Positions 27,094 to 35,843 of a stretch of 64,000 nt of DNA are shown here, in pieces (position 1 is the stretch's first letter; each line of letters starts with the position of its first letter). Under the pieces are notes generated by a model. That model saw nothing but the letters and a program-made list of their open reading frames with translations, was not told the DNA's origin and searched no databases. The stretch comes from Proteiniborus ethanoligenes (GTDB lineage Bacteria; Bacillota; Clostridia; Tissierellales; Proteiniboraceae). The DNA is taken from the NCBI RefSeq assembly GCF_900107485.1, contig NZ_FNQE01000016.1, positions 1 through 64,000 of the forward strand, read 5' to 3'. The position numbers and the translations under genes were made by a program.

Positions 27094-27864
27094 TTGAAAG
27101 AACTAAACATTTTAAGTCCTGGACAACGTCTAAAGGAAATAAGGAAGCTGCTAAGACTGAGACAAGATGAGTTAGCTGGAGATAGGTTTTCTAAGAATTA
27201 TATATCTATGTTTGAAAATGGAAAAAGAACTATTAACGCTATTAATGCAGCATATTTGGCAAGTCAAATCAACGAGTTTGCTAAAATGAAAGGTAAGGAT
27301 ATTAACCTAAATGCTTCTTATTTATTAAAAAGCGAAAGGGATATGGCTAAGGAAAATTGTGAAAAATGGATAGATGAACTAGAGCTAAAGCCTAATATGA
27401 GCTTTAGGGATTATAATATCAATCTTTATAAAATAATACATATATCTTCAAAATATGGACTAGCTAGTTATAAGGCCAAGGCTTTACATTTAAAAGGGTT
27501 GTTATATTTGGAAAGTGGGAGATATGAATGTGCAATGACACAGTTTTTAGGTGCATTAGTTTATTATGGCAAAGAAAATGATTTTATGAATATAAGTGAA
27601 ATATACAAAAGACTAGGAACCATAGCTTATAAAAACAAACAATTACAACAGGCCTTTGTATACTTTACTTTAGGACATACAATTGTTAAAATGAACAATA
27701 AAAATGATATCAAAAAAATAGACGAATTAAATTATCTTATTGCGTTGTGCTACTATGATATGGGGCAATACCCTATGGCAGAGAAAATATTAGAATTGTG
27801 TGAAGTTAGAAACAATAAATATTTAGACTTAAATGAAAAAATAAATAAGGCTCTTTTAGCTTAA
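27094..27864 (+). CDS. Helix-turn-helix regulator with TPR-like C-terminus
   Basis: A 256-residue protein. Residues 1-70 are an XRE-type helix-turn-helix (GQRLKEIRKLLRLRQDELAG, then SKNYISMFENGKR). The rest is made of TPR-like helix pairs (YNINLYKIIHISSKYG, LLYLESGRYECAMTQFLGAL, IYKRLGTIAYKNKQ, ALCYYDMGQYPMAEKILE). This is the architecture of Rgg/PlcR-like and related peptide-sensing regulators, but no small peptide gene is evident beside it, so a peptide ligand is only possible. It starts at TTG. Confidence 0.82.
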   Translation: MKELNILSPGQRLKEIRKLLRLRQDELAGDRFSKNYISMFENGKRTINAINAAYLASQINEFAKMKGKDINLNASYLLKSERDMAKENCEKWIDELELKPNMSFRDYNINLYKIIHISSKYGLASYKAKALHLKGLLYLESGRYECAMTQFLGALVYYGKENDFMNISEIYKRLGTIAYKNKQLQQAFVYFTLGHTIVKMNNKNDIKKIDELNYLIALCYYDMGQYPMAEKILELCEVRNNKYLDLNEKINKALLA

Positions 27865-27873
27865 ATAAGTGTT

Positions 27874-27904
27874 AAAAAGAGAAAGCAATTTGCTTTCTCT
27901 TTTC
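27874..27904. terminator. Bidirectional terminator
   Basis: AAAGAGAAAGC pairs with GCTTTCTCTTT around AATTT, with A- and T-runs on the two sides. It lies between convergent genes. Confidence 0.88.
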
Positions 27905-28698
27905 TAATTAGAAGCTTCTCTAGTTAATTCATCCATAGCTGAGCTTACTAGCTTTGAGTGCTCTATTTGTGAATTAGATAAATTCTTAAGCTTATCAATC
28001 TCTATATTTATTTTATATATCTCTTCAGATAATTTTCCCAAGATTTCATTGATTTCTGAGGCAAATTGTTCACTATTTCCGGCTAACACTTGAACTTCCT
28101 TAGCGACTACAGCAAATCCTTTCCCATACTCTCCAGCTCTTGCAGCCTCTATATTTGCATTTAAGCCTAGTATTTTAGTTTGGTTAGCTATTTTGTTTAC
28201 ATATTGAACAACCTTATCACTTTCTTCTATATATTTTTTTGAAGTTTCAGTTGAATGAACTAGATTTTCACTTACAGAATGTACTTTGTTAATTGAATCA
28301 TATATAGAATGAAGATTTTCTTGCACAGATGCTGAAGTGTGGTTAATGATTTCAATTTGCTTATTCATTTTTTCTAATGTACTCATATTTCCATCAACTA
28401 AGGTAGATACTAATAATGCGGCATGAGAATCAATTATTTTATATCTGCTTTCAAATTTCTCTATAAGAATATCAGCAACCCTTTGTGTACCAGTTGCTTC
28501 TATTATCATGTCTACAGGGACCTTTGAAATATCATCTATTGATACTGAATGTCTTATTCCTAGATTTTTCGCTAATACTATACCAGGAGCATTTGAATCT
28601 AAGTCTACAACCATAGTTATTTTTATACTGTCAACCCCAGCTAGGGATCGAATAAGATTTGCACCGCCTCTTCCTGCTCCAACTATTGCAATATTCAA
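27904..28698 (-). CDS. Soluble chemoreceptor-like protein with N-terminal Rossmann domain
   Basis: About 264 residues from the TTG at 28698, chosen because AAGGAGG lies eight bases before it; the open frame extends to 28728. The N-terminal 110 residues are a dinucleotide-binding fold ([18 protein letters not shown], then [11 protein letters not shown] and IIEATG). The C-terminal part is an MCP signalling domain with coiled coil and the hairpin tip [32 protein letters not shown] (in part). There is no membrane segment. It may couple NAD(P)(H) or another nucleotide state to CheA, or to a non-chemotactic signalling array. No che genes are nearby. Confidence 0.85.
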   Translation of the reverse strand: MNIAIVGAGRGGANLIRSLAGVDSIKITMVVDLDSNAPGIVLAKNLGIRHSVSIDDISKVPVDMIIEATGTQRVADILIEKFESRYKIIDSHAALLVSTLVDGNMSTLEKMNKQIEIINHTSASVQENLHSIYDSINKVHSVSENLVHSTETSKKYIEESDKVVQYVNKIANQTKILGLNANIEAARAGEYGKGFAVVAKEVQVLAGNSEQFASEINEILGKLSEEIYKINIEIDKLKNLSNSQIEHSKLVSSAMDELTREASN

Positions 28699-28884
28699 TT
28701 TAGCCTCCTCCTTAAAATCAATTATCATTGTTCACAATTCTACAAAAAAACATAAAATCCTTTTATAGATAAATTAAATAAATTTAAGATATAATTTTGT
28801 TCAATAATTATACTGGAAGGGGTATAATATTGACTTACCTTTATGATACTACCCATATCAACCATATATAAACGGGGTGAACAG

Positions 28885-29091
28885 ATGCTTTATATAGGAA
28901 TAATATTTATTCTCTTAGGCGTATATAATATTTTTAGTGATATATTTGATATAAAAATCTTTTTTAAAGAGGGAAAAATATCCAAAGATAAATGCTTTAA
29001 GCTTGATGAATACGATAATATAAAAATAGTAGTTGGCATTTTTGCAATTATTGTAGGGCTTCTTTCTTTAGCCAATTACTTTTACTATTAA
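28885..29091 (+). CDS. Small two-span membrane protein
   Basis: A 68-residue protein from the ATG at 28885, behind GGGGTGA; the frame is open further upstream but without a ribosome binding site. A hydrophobic segment starts at the N-terminus (YIGIIFILLGVYNIF) and another ends the protein (IVVGIFAIIVGLLSLANYF), with a charged loop between. Function unknown. It lies 10 bases before the next membrane-protein gene and is probably co-transcribed with it. Confidence 0.65.
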   Translation: MLYIGIIFILLGVYNIFSDIFDIKIFFKEGKISKDKCFKLDEYDNIKIVVGIFAIIVGLLSLANYFYY

Positions 29092-29101
29092 GGGTGCAGC
29101 C

Positions 29102-31063
29102 ATGGCTAAATATAGAATAAAAATAATATCCATATTTCTTATAGTAGCTTTTAGCTTTCTATGCTCATATAATGCAAATGCTACACAGCATAGGTCCAAC
29201 AAGATTTTAATTATAGCTTTAGACCAGTTAGATCTATCAATGTGTGAAGATATAATGAGCCATAATCTATCTTTGGGACTTATGAGCATAAAAAACCCTG
29301 AGATATATAAAAGGGTTAATGCTGAAAGTCTTTTTATGACTATGTCAACTGGAAGAAGAGTTAAGCTTGATAAAGGCTCATATAGTGGAATAAAGGAAGG
29401 GGACAATAATTATATATTTATAGAGGACTATGAGAATATAGTCAAGGATTTAAATAAGAAAAATAAAAATCTTCCTATGGAGATTGATTTGCTAGGAGAC
29501 TCATTAGCAAAAAACAATGTTAATACAGGAGTCCTAGGAGTAGGTTCTTCAGCTATGCTAATAGCTGACAGAGAGGGCATTATACAAAATGGATTTAAAG
29601 AAATAAAGTATGATGAAAAATGGCTTAAGAGTACTACAGAGGAGCTATTTAAAGCTGTAGACCTACTAGTTGTTTCATATAATATTCATGGACAGAAGGA
29701 CAGAATAAATATTTTAAAGTCATACATAGAGGAATTTAACCATTTATATATCTTTGTCTTTCCCGAAAATATAAACGGTGACATTTTGTATAAGTTTAAT
29801 ACTACTCTTGTTCCATTAATATATAGTGACGGTAGAGGTGAAGGGGGAATACTAACAAGCAATACAACTAGAAGAGAAGGACTAATAACTAATTTAGATA
29901 TTAGACCAACCATAGAGTACATTTACGGGATAAAGTCAAAGGGTGCTATAGGGAATAAAATAGGTGTAATTAAAGGAACTAATATTATTGAAGAAAATAA
30001 AAATAATCTGCTGGAATTTTTAAATTTAAACATTATTAAATATGCTTTCCATGGATATGTCATTGCTGCTCAGCTTTATGTTATATATAATTGTGCTTTG
30101 AGAGGAAGAAAAGATTATAAAAAATATAACATGATTATGATGAGTATACTTTTATGCATATTGTTATCTTTAATAGCAGGTATATTTAATATTCACAGGT
30201 ACATAGTGATTTATCTAGGAACGATTATTTTTACCTCTATTTTTATTTCTAGATTCCTTATTAACAAAGGACTGATACCACTTTCAACCATATCAATAGG
30301 GACTAATATATTGATTTTAGTAGGAGCATTTTTCAATATGGATATAATCTATAATTCATTTATCGGCTATAATAATATTATTGCAGGAGGAAGGTTTTAT
30401 GGCTTTAATAACGAAATTATGGGAGTACTATTAGCTACGTCTATTATTACAGTGTATAGACTTAAAAAAATAATTAGAAATTGGGCAGTATTATATTTTC
30501 TAATATCTATACTAGCTCTTTCAGGAAAATATGGAGCAAATGTAGGCGGTTATATAACCTCAATATTAGGATTTTTAATACTCATATATACTAATTTGTT
30601 CAATAAAAAGAAAGGTATGAAAAGCTTTATTGCATTATCAGCTCTAGGCATATCTGCTTTAGCATTAAACTTATACTTTGACATACATAATGGTACTGTT
30701 AGCCACGGAGGAGGCCTTATGCAAAGGATAAAAATCTTTGGAATATATGAGCTATATAATATGATTGCTATAAAGCTTAAACAGCTCCTTACTATTTCTA
30801 TTTTACCTCCTTGGAATATAATTCTTTGTGGGCAGACGTACTTTATCAGAAGGTTTTTTAAGGACAACAGAGGATTTTTAAGGAGTATAGATAAAACTGG
30901 TATTGAATCTCCTGATAAATACGGTATAATATTTATAATATCCCTTATTGCTTTTGTAACTAATGATACTGGGATAGTGGCATTTACTTATATTAATACA
31001 TACTTAATTGCATACATCTTAAATGCATATAGAGTAAAAAAATCCTTGGATGGTGATGATTGA
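29102..31063 (+). CDS. Membrane protein with degenerate alkaline-phosphatase-like domain
   Basis: A 653-residue protein. A signal-peptide-like segment (ISIFLIVAFSFLCSYNANA) is followed by an extracytoplasmic domain of about 270 residues that recalls the alkaline phosphatase superfamily: KILIIALDQLDLSM at the start and TRREGLITNLDIRPTIEYIYG near its end, the block that usually follows the metal site. The usual His metal ligands are not obvious. About nine membrane segments then follow (residues 310-645). Similar proteins occur in clostridia without known function. It overlaps the next gene by 14 bases. Confidence 0.65.
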   Translation: MAKYRIKIISIFLIVAFSFLCSYNANATQHRSNKILIIALDQLDLSMCEDIMSHNLSLGLMSIKNPEIYKRVNAESLFMTMSTGRRVKLDKGSYSGIKEGDNNYIFIEDYENIVKDLNKKNKNLPMEIDLLGDSLAKNNVNTGVLGVGSSAMLIADREGIIQNGFKEIKYDEKWLKSTTEELFKAVDLLVVSYNIHGQKDRINILKSYIEEFNHLYIFVFPENINGDILYKFNTTLVPLIYSDGRGEGGILTSNTTRREGLITNLDIRPTIEYIYGIKSKGAIGNKIGVIKGTNIIEENKNNLLEFLNLNIIKYAFHGYVIAAQLYVIYNCALRGRKDYKKYNMIMMSILLCILLSLIAGIFNIHRYIVIYLGTIIFTSIFISRFLINKGLIPLSTISIGTNILILVGAFFNMDIIYNSFIGYNNIIAGGRFYGFNNEIMGVLLATSIITVYRLKKIIRNWAVLYFLISILALSGKYGANVGGYITSILGFLILIYTNLFNKKKGMKSFIALSALGISALALNLYFDIHNGTVSHGGGLMQRIKIFGIYELYNMIAIKLKQLLTISILPPWNIILCGQTYFIRRFFKDNRGFLRSIDKTGIESPDKYGIIFIISLIAFVTNDTGIVAFTYINTYLIAYILNAYRVKKSLDGDD

Positions 31064-31526
31064 ATTGTTAAGTGATTTGATAAATGAGGACGTCATTGAA
31101 CTAAATGTTAATGCTACAAACTGGGAAGAAGCAGTTAGAATAGGCGGAGAACTTTTAGAAAAGAACCATGCTGTAGAAAACAGATATGTAGATGCAATGG
31201 TTCATATGGTTAGGAAGCTAGGACCCTATATAGTAATATCTAAGGGGATAGCATTTCCACATGCAAGACCTGAAGAAGGCGTTTTAAAAACAGGGTTGAG
31301 CCTTATAACTCTGAAGGAAGGCATTGAATTCGGAGATAAGGACAATGACCCGATTAGATTGGTAATATCCTTTTGCTCCACAGATGCAGAAGGACATCTA
31401 CAAGCCCTATCTGAATTAGTAGATTTTATAAGAGACGAGGCTGCAGTAGATAGTGTAATAAATGCAAGGAGCAAAAAAGAAATAATCCGAATAATTGAAA
31501 GACTATATAGCAGGGTAGAGTACTAG
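31050..31526 (+). CDS. PTS IIA domain protein (fructose/mannitol/Ntr type)
   Basis: A 158-residue PTS_EIIA_2 protein. The phosphorylated His is in GIAFPHARPEEGV near residue 72, with the family blocks IELNVNATNWEEAVRIGG and VISFCSTDAEGHLQALSELV. No IIB, IIC or EI gene is near, so it is either a subunit for a transporter elsewhere or a regulatory IIA. The overlap with the preceding membrane-protein gene implies coupled translation. Confidence 0.88.
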   Translation: MVMIELLSDLINEDVIELNVNATNWEEAVRIGGELLEKNHAVENRYVDAMVHMVRKLGPYIVISKGIAFPHARPEEGVLKTGLSLITLKEGIEFGDKDNDPIRLVISFCSTDAEGHLQALSELVDFIRDEAAVDSVINARSKKEIIRIIERLYSRVEY

Positions 31527-31545
31527 TATCCTGCTTTTTATTTTT
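31507..31545 (+). terminator. Intrinsic terminator
   Basis: AGCAGGGTA pairs with TATCCTGCT, followed by TTTTTATTTTT. The left arm lies inside the last codons of the PTS IIA gene. Confidence 0.75.
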
Positions 31546-31575
31546 ATACTAATATAAGATATCCTGTAGCAAAAG

Positions 31576-31626
31576 AAAAACCTCCACATAATATAATATT
31601 GCAAAAGACATGAATAAGGAGGTTTT
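31576..31626 (+). promoter_or_regulatory. Inverted repeat that can bury a ribosome binding site
   Basis: AAAACCTCC at about 31577-31585 is complementary to GGAGGTTTT at 31618-31626, and the latter contains the Shine-Dalgarno sequence of the gene starting at 31631. Pairing would block initiation. The arms are about 32 bases apart, so the structure would need help to form or may be coincidental. Confidence 0.4.
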
Positions 31627-31630
31627 ATAT

Positions 31631-32029
31631 ATGGATGATATGGACAGATTATATAGAGACTCAGACATGTATAATATGTATCCAGAGCTATATCATAGAC
31701 TATATCCAAAGGTCCATGATTGTGTATGGAGATATATAAGAGAAAAAGGAGAGGACTGGGAGCCTTCTAAGAGAGAAATGGAAGATATGATTGATGAAAT
31801 ATACGAAAGAATGATGAAGGAATGTCCTGAGATAGATAATGATATGGACGAAAGAAGATATGGCATGAGTAATGATGTAGAAGGAATGCAAAGGCCTTTC
31901 TTTGGTAGACGAAGAATATTTAGAGATTTAATAGGTATTGTGCTGCTAGGAACTTTGCTGGGAAGGAGAAGAAGAAGAAGATATTATAATTACCCTGGAT
32001 ATGACTATGGCCCTGGATATTGGTATTAA
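31631..32029 (+). CDS. Small protein with Arg-rich and Tyr/Gly/Pro-rich C-terminus
   Basis: A 132-residue protein from the ATG at 31631 behind AAGGAGG. The N-terminal two thirds is acidic and helical with many Met and Tyr residues (MYNMYPELYHRLYPKVHD). A short hydrophobic stretch (LIGIVLLGTLLG) is then followed by six arginines and a YYNYPGYDYGPGYWY tail. It may be membrane-associated, with the Arg block as a topology signal. The Met/Tyr-rich layout recalls sporulation or cell-surface small proteins of clostridia, but I do not recognise it. Confidence 0.65.
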   Translation: MDDMDRLYRDSDMYNMYPELYHRLYPKVHDCVWRYIREKGEDWEPSKREMEDMIDEIYERMMKECPEIDNDMDERRYGMSNDVEGMQRPFFGRRRIFRDLIGIVLLGTLLGRRRRRRYYNYPGYDYGPGYWY

Positions 32030-32056
32030 TAAGGATGGATCTTTCCATCCTTATTA
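32028..32056 (+). terminator. Intrinsic terminator
   Basis: AATAAGGATGGA pairs with TCCATCCTTATT around TCTT. Confidence 0.85.
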
Positions 32057-32190
32057 TATTTGAGCTATGCTGTAATTATCTAAATCTTTGATCTTATGAC
32101 AAAAGCATTCAGCAAATCGGGCTAGGTCATTATCCAGTGTATATATTGACAGGGGATAATAAATGTTCTATACTATTTAGAGTATCAAAA

Positions 32191-32207
32191 ATATCGTGGT
32201 ACGATAT
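32191..32207 (+). promoter_or_regulatory. Palindromic operator before the MarR gene
   Basis: ATATCGT-GGT-ACGATAT, a perfect 7-base inverted repeat directly upstream of the AGGAGG of the MarR-type gene. This is the expected position for autoregulation of the regulator and exporter unit. Confidence 0.6.
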
Positions 32208-32223
32208 ATTAGGAGGAAAGAAA

Positions 32224-32664
32224 TTGTCTTTAGAGAATCAAACTGAAGAAATAGTAAAAAATGTCCGTCTAATAAGCAGAATGATACATATGAAGCGTCA
32301 TGAGATAGCTCAATGCCATAACTTGACTCTTGATCAGTTTCATACTCTTATTTATTTAAATAACATTGAAAGCCCACCTACTATAGGAGAAATGGCTACA
32401 GAAATAAGAAAGGCACAGAATACTATATCAGAAAGAGTATCTAGGCTTGAGGAAAAAGATTTAGTGGAAAGAATTAAGGATAAGCATGATAGGAGAATAA
32501 GTAGAGTAGCCCTAACAAAAAAAGGCACAGAACTAATAAGCTCTATAAACTATCAAGCTGGTAATGAGTTTGTTAGAAAAGCCTTAATAAATATTGATGA
32601 AAAAACAGTAGAAAACATGGTATATGGGTTAGAACAGCTTGCTAAAAGCTTGGACATAAAATAA
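32224..32664 (+). CDS. MarR family transcriptional regulator
   Basis: A 146-residue winged-helix regulator from TTG at 32224 behind TTAGGAGG; the open frame reaches 32137 but runs through the operator. Core blocks are LTLDQFHTLIYL, PTIGEMATEIRKAQNTISERVSRLEEKDLVER and the wing DKHDRRISRVALTKKG. It lies 13 bases upstream of an ABC exporter gene and probably represses both through the palindrome at 32191. Ligand unknown. Confidence 0.9.
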   Translation: MSLENQTEEIVKNVRLISRMIHMKRHEIAQCHNLTLDQFHTLIYLNNIESPPTIGEMATEIRKAQNTISERVSRLEEKDLVERIKDKHDRRISRVALTKKGTELISSINYQAGNEFVRKALINIDEKTVENMVYGLEQLAKSLDIK

Positions 32665-32677
32665 AGGAGGATTCATT

Positions 32678-34417
32678 ATGATTAAAAGATTTATTTCTTA
32701 CTACAAGCCCCATCGTAAGCTTTTTTTATTAGATATGGCTTGTGCATTTTTAATTGCGGCACTAGATTTAGTATTTCCTATAGTTACAAGGGATGTAATC
32801 AACAATATAATTCCTGAAGGAAGAATTAGATCTCTTTTCATCATCACAGGTGTTTTAGTCTTATTATATATAGTTAGATATATTGCAAACTACATAGTGG
32901 ATTATTATGGACATGTTGTAGGTACTAGGATGGAATTTGACATGAGAAAGGAAATATTTTCTCATATTCAATCCTTATCCTTTTCTTATTTTGATAATAC
33001 AAAAACTGGACATATAATGTCTAGAATAGTCAATGACTTAAGAGAAATCACAGAGCTGGCTCATCATGGACCTGAGGATCTTTTTATTTCATTTGTTATG
33101 CTTATAGGCTCATTTGTAATCCTTCTTAGAGTAGAATGGAGACTTACACTAATAATTTTTGCATTTATTCCAATTATGATTTGGTTTGCCATATCTAAAA
33201 GAAATAAGCTGGAGCAGGCTTTTAGAGCTCAAAGAGTAAAGATAGCCAAGGTCAATGCACAGCTAGAGAATAGTATATCTGGCGTAAGAGTAGCTAAGTC
33301 CTTTACTAATGAAGAGTATGAAATAGAAAAGTTTGATGTAGGTAATAGTGAATTTAAAGAATCAAGAGAGCATGCCTTCAAAACCATGGCAGAGTTTACT
33401 GCAGGGATTCAATTTTTCTCAAACATATTAAATATATTAGTAATTAGCTTAGGTGGTTATTTTGCATATAAAGGGTATATAAATATGGGAGATTTATTTG
33501 CATATTTATTATATGTTACGTTTTTTCTTCAACCTATAAGAAGACTTGCCCAATTCATACAGCAATATCAAGATGGAATGACAGGCTTTGAAAGATTTGT
33601 TGAAATAATGAACATAGAACCAGATATAGCAGATAGCGAGAATGCAGTGGACTTAGAAAATGTAAAAGGCAAAATAGAGCTTAAAAATGTAACCTTTAGC
33701 TATGAGGATAATAAGAAAACTGTATTATCGGGACTTAATTATACTATTGATGCAGGAGAAACTCTTGCATTAGTTGGACCTTCAGGCGGCGGGAAGACTA
33801 CATTATGTCATTTGATACCTAGATTTTATGAGCTGGATGAAGGCGAAATATTAATTGATGGTATTAGCATAAGAGATATTAAATTAAAATCCTTAAGAAA
33901 AAACATAGGCTTAGTCCAGCAGGATGTATTCCTTTTTACAGGAACTATTAAGGAAAATATCTTATATGGAAATCTGGATGCTACAGATGAAGAAGTAATA
34001 GAAGCTGCTAAAAATGCTAATATACATGATTTTATAATGACTTTACCTAATGGATATGAGACTTATATTGGGGAAAAGGGAGTAAAGCTTTCTGGTGGTC
34101 AAAAACAAAGACTTTCAATAGCTAGGGTATTTTTAAAAAATCCACCAATATTAATTCTTGATGAGGCTACCTCAGCACTAGACAATGAAACGGAAATAGC
34201 TATTCAAGAGTCCTTAGAAAGACTTTCAAAGGGTAGGACTACCTTAGTAATAGCCCATAGACTTTCGACTATAAGAAATGCTGATGAAATAGTAGTGCTT
34301 ACTGATAAGGGCATAGAGGAGCAAGGAAGGCATGAGGAGCTTTTAGATAAGGAAGGCTTATATGCTAAGCTATACAAAGCACAGTTCAAAGGCTATATCC
34401 CTGATGGGGCAGCTTAA
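32678..34417 (+). CDS. ABC exporter, fused permease-ATPase (MsbA/BmrA-like)
   Basis: A 579-residue half-transporter with six membrane segments (residues 1-320) and one ATPase domain: Walker A GPSGGGKTT, Q-loop VQQDVFLF, signature LSGGQKQR, Walker B ILILDEATSALD and H-loop VIAHRLST. It should act as a homodimer exporting a lipid, drug or peptide. Control by the adjacent MarR regulator suggests xenobiotic export. No partner half-transporter is next to it. Confidence 0.92.
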   Translation: MIKRFISYYKPHRKLFLLDMACAFLIAALDLVFPIVTRDVINNIIPEGRIRSLFIITGVLVLLYIVRYIANYIVDYYGHVVGTRMEFDMRKEIFSHIQSLSFSYFDNTKTGHIMSRIVNDLREITELAHHGPEDLFISFVMLIGSFVILLRVEWRLTLIIFAFIPIMIWFAISKRNKLEQAFRAQRVKIAKVNAQLENSISGVRVAKSFTNEEYEIEKFDVGNSEFKESREHAFKTMAEFTAGIQFFSNILNILVISLGGYFAYKGYINMGDLFAYLLYVTFFLQPIRRLAQFIQQYQDGMTGFERFVEIMNIEPDIADSENAVDLENVKGKIELKNVTFSYEDNKKTVLSGLNYTIDAGETLALVGPSGGGKTTLCHLIPRFYELDEGEILIDGISIRDIKLKSLRKNIGLVQQDVFLFTGTIKENILYGNLDATDEEVIEAAKNANIHDFIMTLPNGYETYIGEKGVKLSGGQKQRLSIARVFLKNPPILILDEATSALDNETEIAIQESLERLSKGRTTLVIAHRLSTIRNADEIVVLTDKGIEEQGRHEELLDKEGLYAKLYKAQFKGYIPDGAA

Positions 34418-34436
34418 ATACAGGAGGTGAACTTTA

Positions 34437-34547
34437 ATGGCAGTATGGAAATGTTCAGTATGTGGAGAAACTAAAGAGGGCAGATGCAGACCAAAAGAAT
34501 GTCCTAAATGTGGTGCTCCAAAAGAAAAATTTGAGAAGGACGAATAA
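34437..34547 (+). CDS. Rubredoxin-like zinc/iron miniprotein
   Basis: A 36-residue protein behind CAGGAGGTGA. Four cysteines form two knuckles, WKCSVCGE at residues 4-11 and ECPKCGAPKEKF at 21-32, plus a Cys at 17. This is the pattern of small RCKP-type rubredoxin-like domains usually fused to rubrerythrins. Standing alone it could be an electron carrier or a zinc-binding peptide. It lies 20 bases downstream of the exporter gene and before a terminator, so it is the last gene of that operon. Confidence 0.8.
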   Translation: MAVWKCSVCGETKEGRCRPKECPKCGAPKEKFEKDE

Positions 34548-34578
34548 GAGGATGGGCTTAACCCGTCTTCTTTTTTTA
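34546..34578 (+). terminator. Intrinsic terminator
   Basis: AAGAGGATGGG pairs with CCCGTCTTCTT and is followed by a T-run. Confidence 0.82.
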
Positions 34579-34667
34579 TTCATTAAATAAAGGATTTATA
34601 CTACAGCATAGCGAAATTCTTTTATAAATGTTGTGCTTTATAAAGAGGATTAAAGGAAGGAACGATT

Positions 34668-35843
34668 ATGAAACGAGAAAAGCTTAAGCTTTATTATGTT
34701 TTTAAAATATTAGTATCATCAATTTTATTTTATGCATCGCTGAAGTTTGAGAATGTAGCTGGTAAAAGGCTTATTGTTTTAGCTTTTTCATTTATCATCT
34801 ATATTTTAATAGGTGTCATAAGAGAATCAGTTATAAAAAAAGAAAGGCTATATTTATTTTCCTTCTTAATAGATGTTGGAGTAATATTTTTTTTGGAGAG
34901 CAATTCTAAATACTTAATTAATTATTTTTTGCATATATTTTATATTTTGATCCTGCTAGAGGCTTCATTACTCTTAAGGAGAAAACAAAGCTTTTTTGTA
35001 AGTATAATTACTCTAGGAGTATCATTGTCCAAGTACTTTATACTGATATATTACAAAAGAAGCTTAAGCAGTGTTTCAGAGATGATGTTTTTTGGGGTAA
35101 TTAGCATATTTATAGTATCCATAATCTATTTTTCACAGTATTATAAAGAAGAAAAGGAAAAGAAGGATGTGCTTTATGCAGAGCTACTGTCAGCACATAA
35201 AAATCTAAAGGAGTATTCGGAAAAGGTTGAAAGGCTTGCTACCATTGAAGAGAGAAATAGAATAGCTAGAGATATTCACGATACATTAGGTCATGACATG
35301 ACTGCTCTTTTAATGCAGCTAGAGCTTGCAAGTAGATTTATAGATAAAGATATTAATCAGGCAAAAAATATTCTTTTAGAGCTAAAGGATTCTACAAGAG
35401 AAAATCTAGTTAAAGTCAGAGAAATAGTCCAAACATTGAATCCTGATGAGGATATATGTAAAGGAATAAAATCCATAGAAGAGCTTGTAGAGGAATTTTG
35501 TAAAAAAACAGGAGTCAAGGCAAACTTAAATATTGAGGGAGATATGGTTAAAGCAAATCCATCTGTAAATATTACAATTTACAGAATAGTCCAGGAGTCT
35601 ATGACAAATGCAGTTAGACATGGGAAGGCTAATGAAATAAATATTATAATAAGATATATGCCTAATAGAATAAGCTTTAGGATATATAATAATGGTTTAG
35701 TAGAGAAGGAAATTAAGGAAGGTTTTGGATTAAAGGCTATGAGAGAAAGAGTAGAGACCTTAGATGGAAGGATATACTTCTCAAATCATGAGATGTTTAC
35801 AGTAGAAGGTTTTTTGCCATTGGAGGTGAAGGGAAATGATTAG
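34668..35843 (+). CDS. Sensor histidine kinase, NarL-partner type (HisKA_3)
   Basis: A 391-residue kinase with about six N-terminal membrane segments (residues 10-165), no large outside loop, then the HisKA_3 phospho-acceptor region with His in RIARDIHDTLGHDMTALLMQ and a HATPase domain (VQESMTNAVRHGKANEI and GFGLKAMRERVETL). Membrane-embedded sensing of this sort is typical of kinases that detect cell-envelope stress or antibiotics. It overlaps the response regulator gene by eight bases. Confidence 0.92.
   Translation: MKREKLKLYYVFKILVSSILFYASLKFENVAGKRLIVLAFSFIIYILIGVIRESVIKKERLYLFSFLIDVGVIFFLESNSKYLINYFLHIFYILILLEASLLLRRKQSFFVSIITLGVSLSKYFILIYYKRSLSSVSEMMFFGVISIFIVSIIYFSQYYKEEKEKKDVLYAELLSAHKNLKEYSEKVERLATIEERNRIARDIHDTLGHDMTALLMQLELASRFIDKDINQAKNILLELKDSTRENLVKVREIVQTLNPDEDICKGIKSIEELVEEFCKKTGVKANLNIEGDMVKANPSVNITIYRIVQESMTNAVRHGKANEINIIIRYMPNRISFRIYNNGLVEKEIKEGFGLKAMRERVETLDGRIYFSNHEMFTVEGFLPLEVKGND

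Noticed and set aside
32104-32130. GGGCTAGGT resembling the end of the small element at 62.34 kb
   Set aside because: Only nine bases agree and no partner inverted repeat is found nearby.
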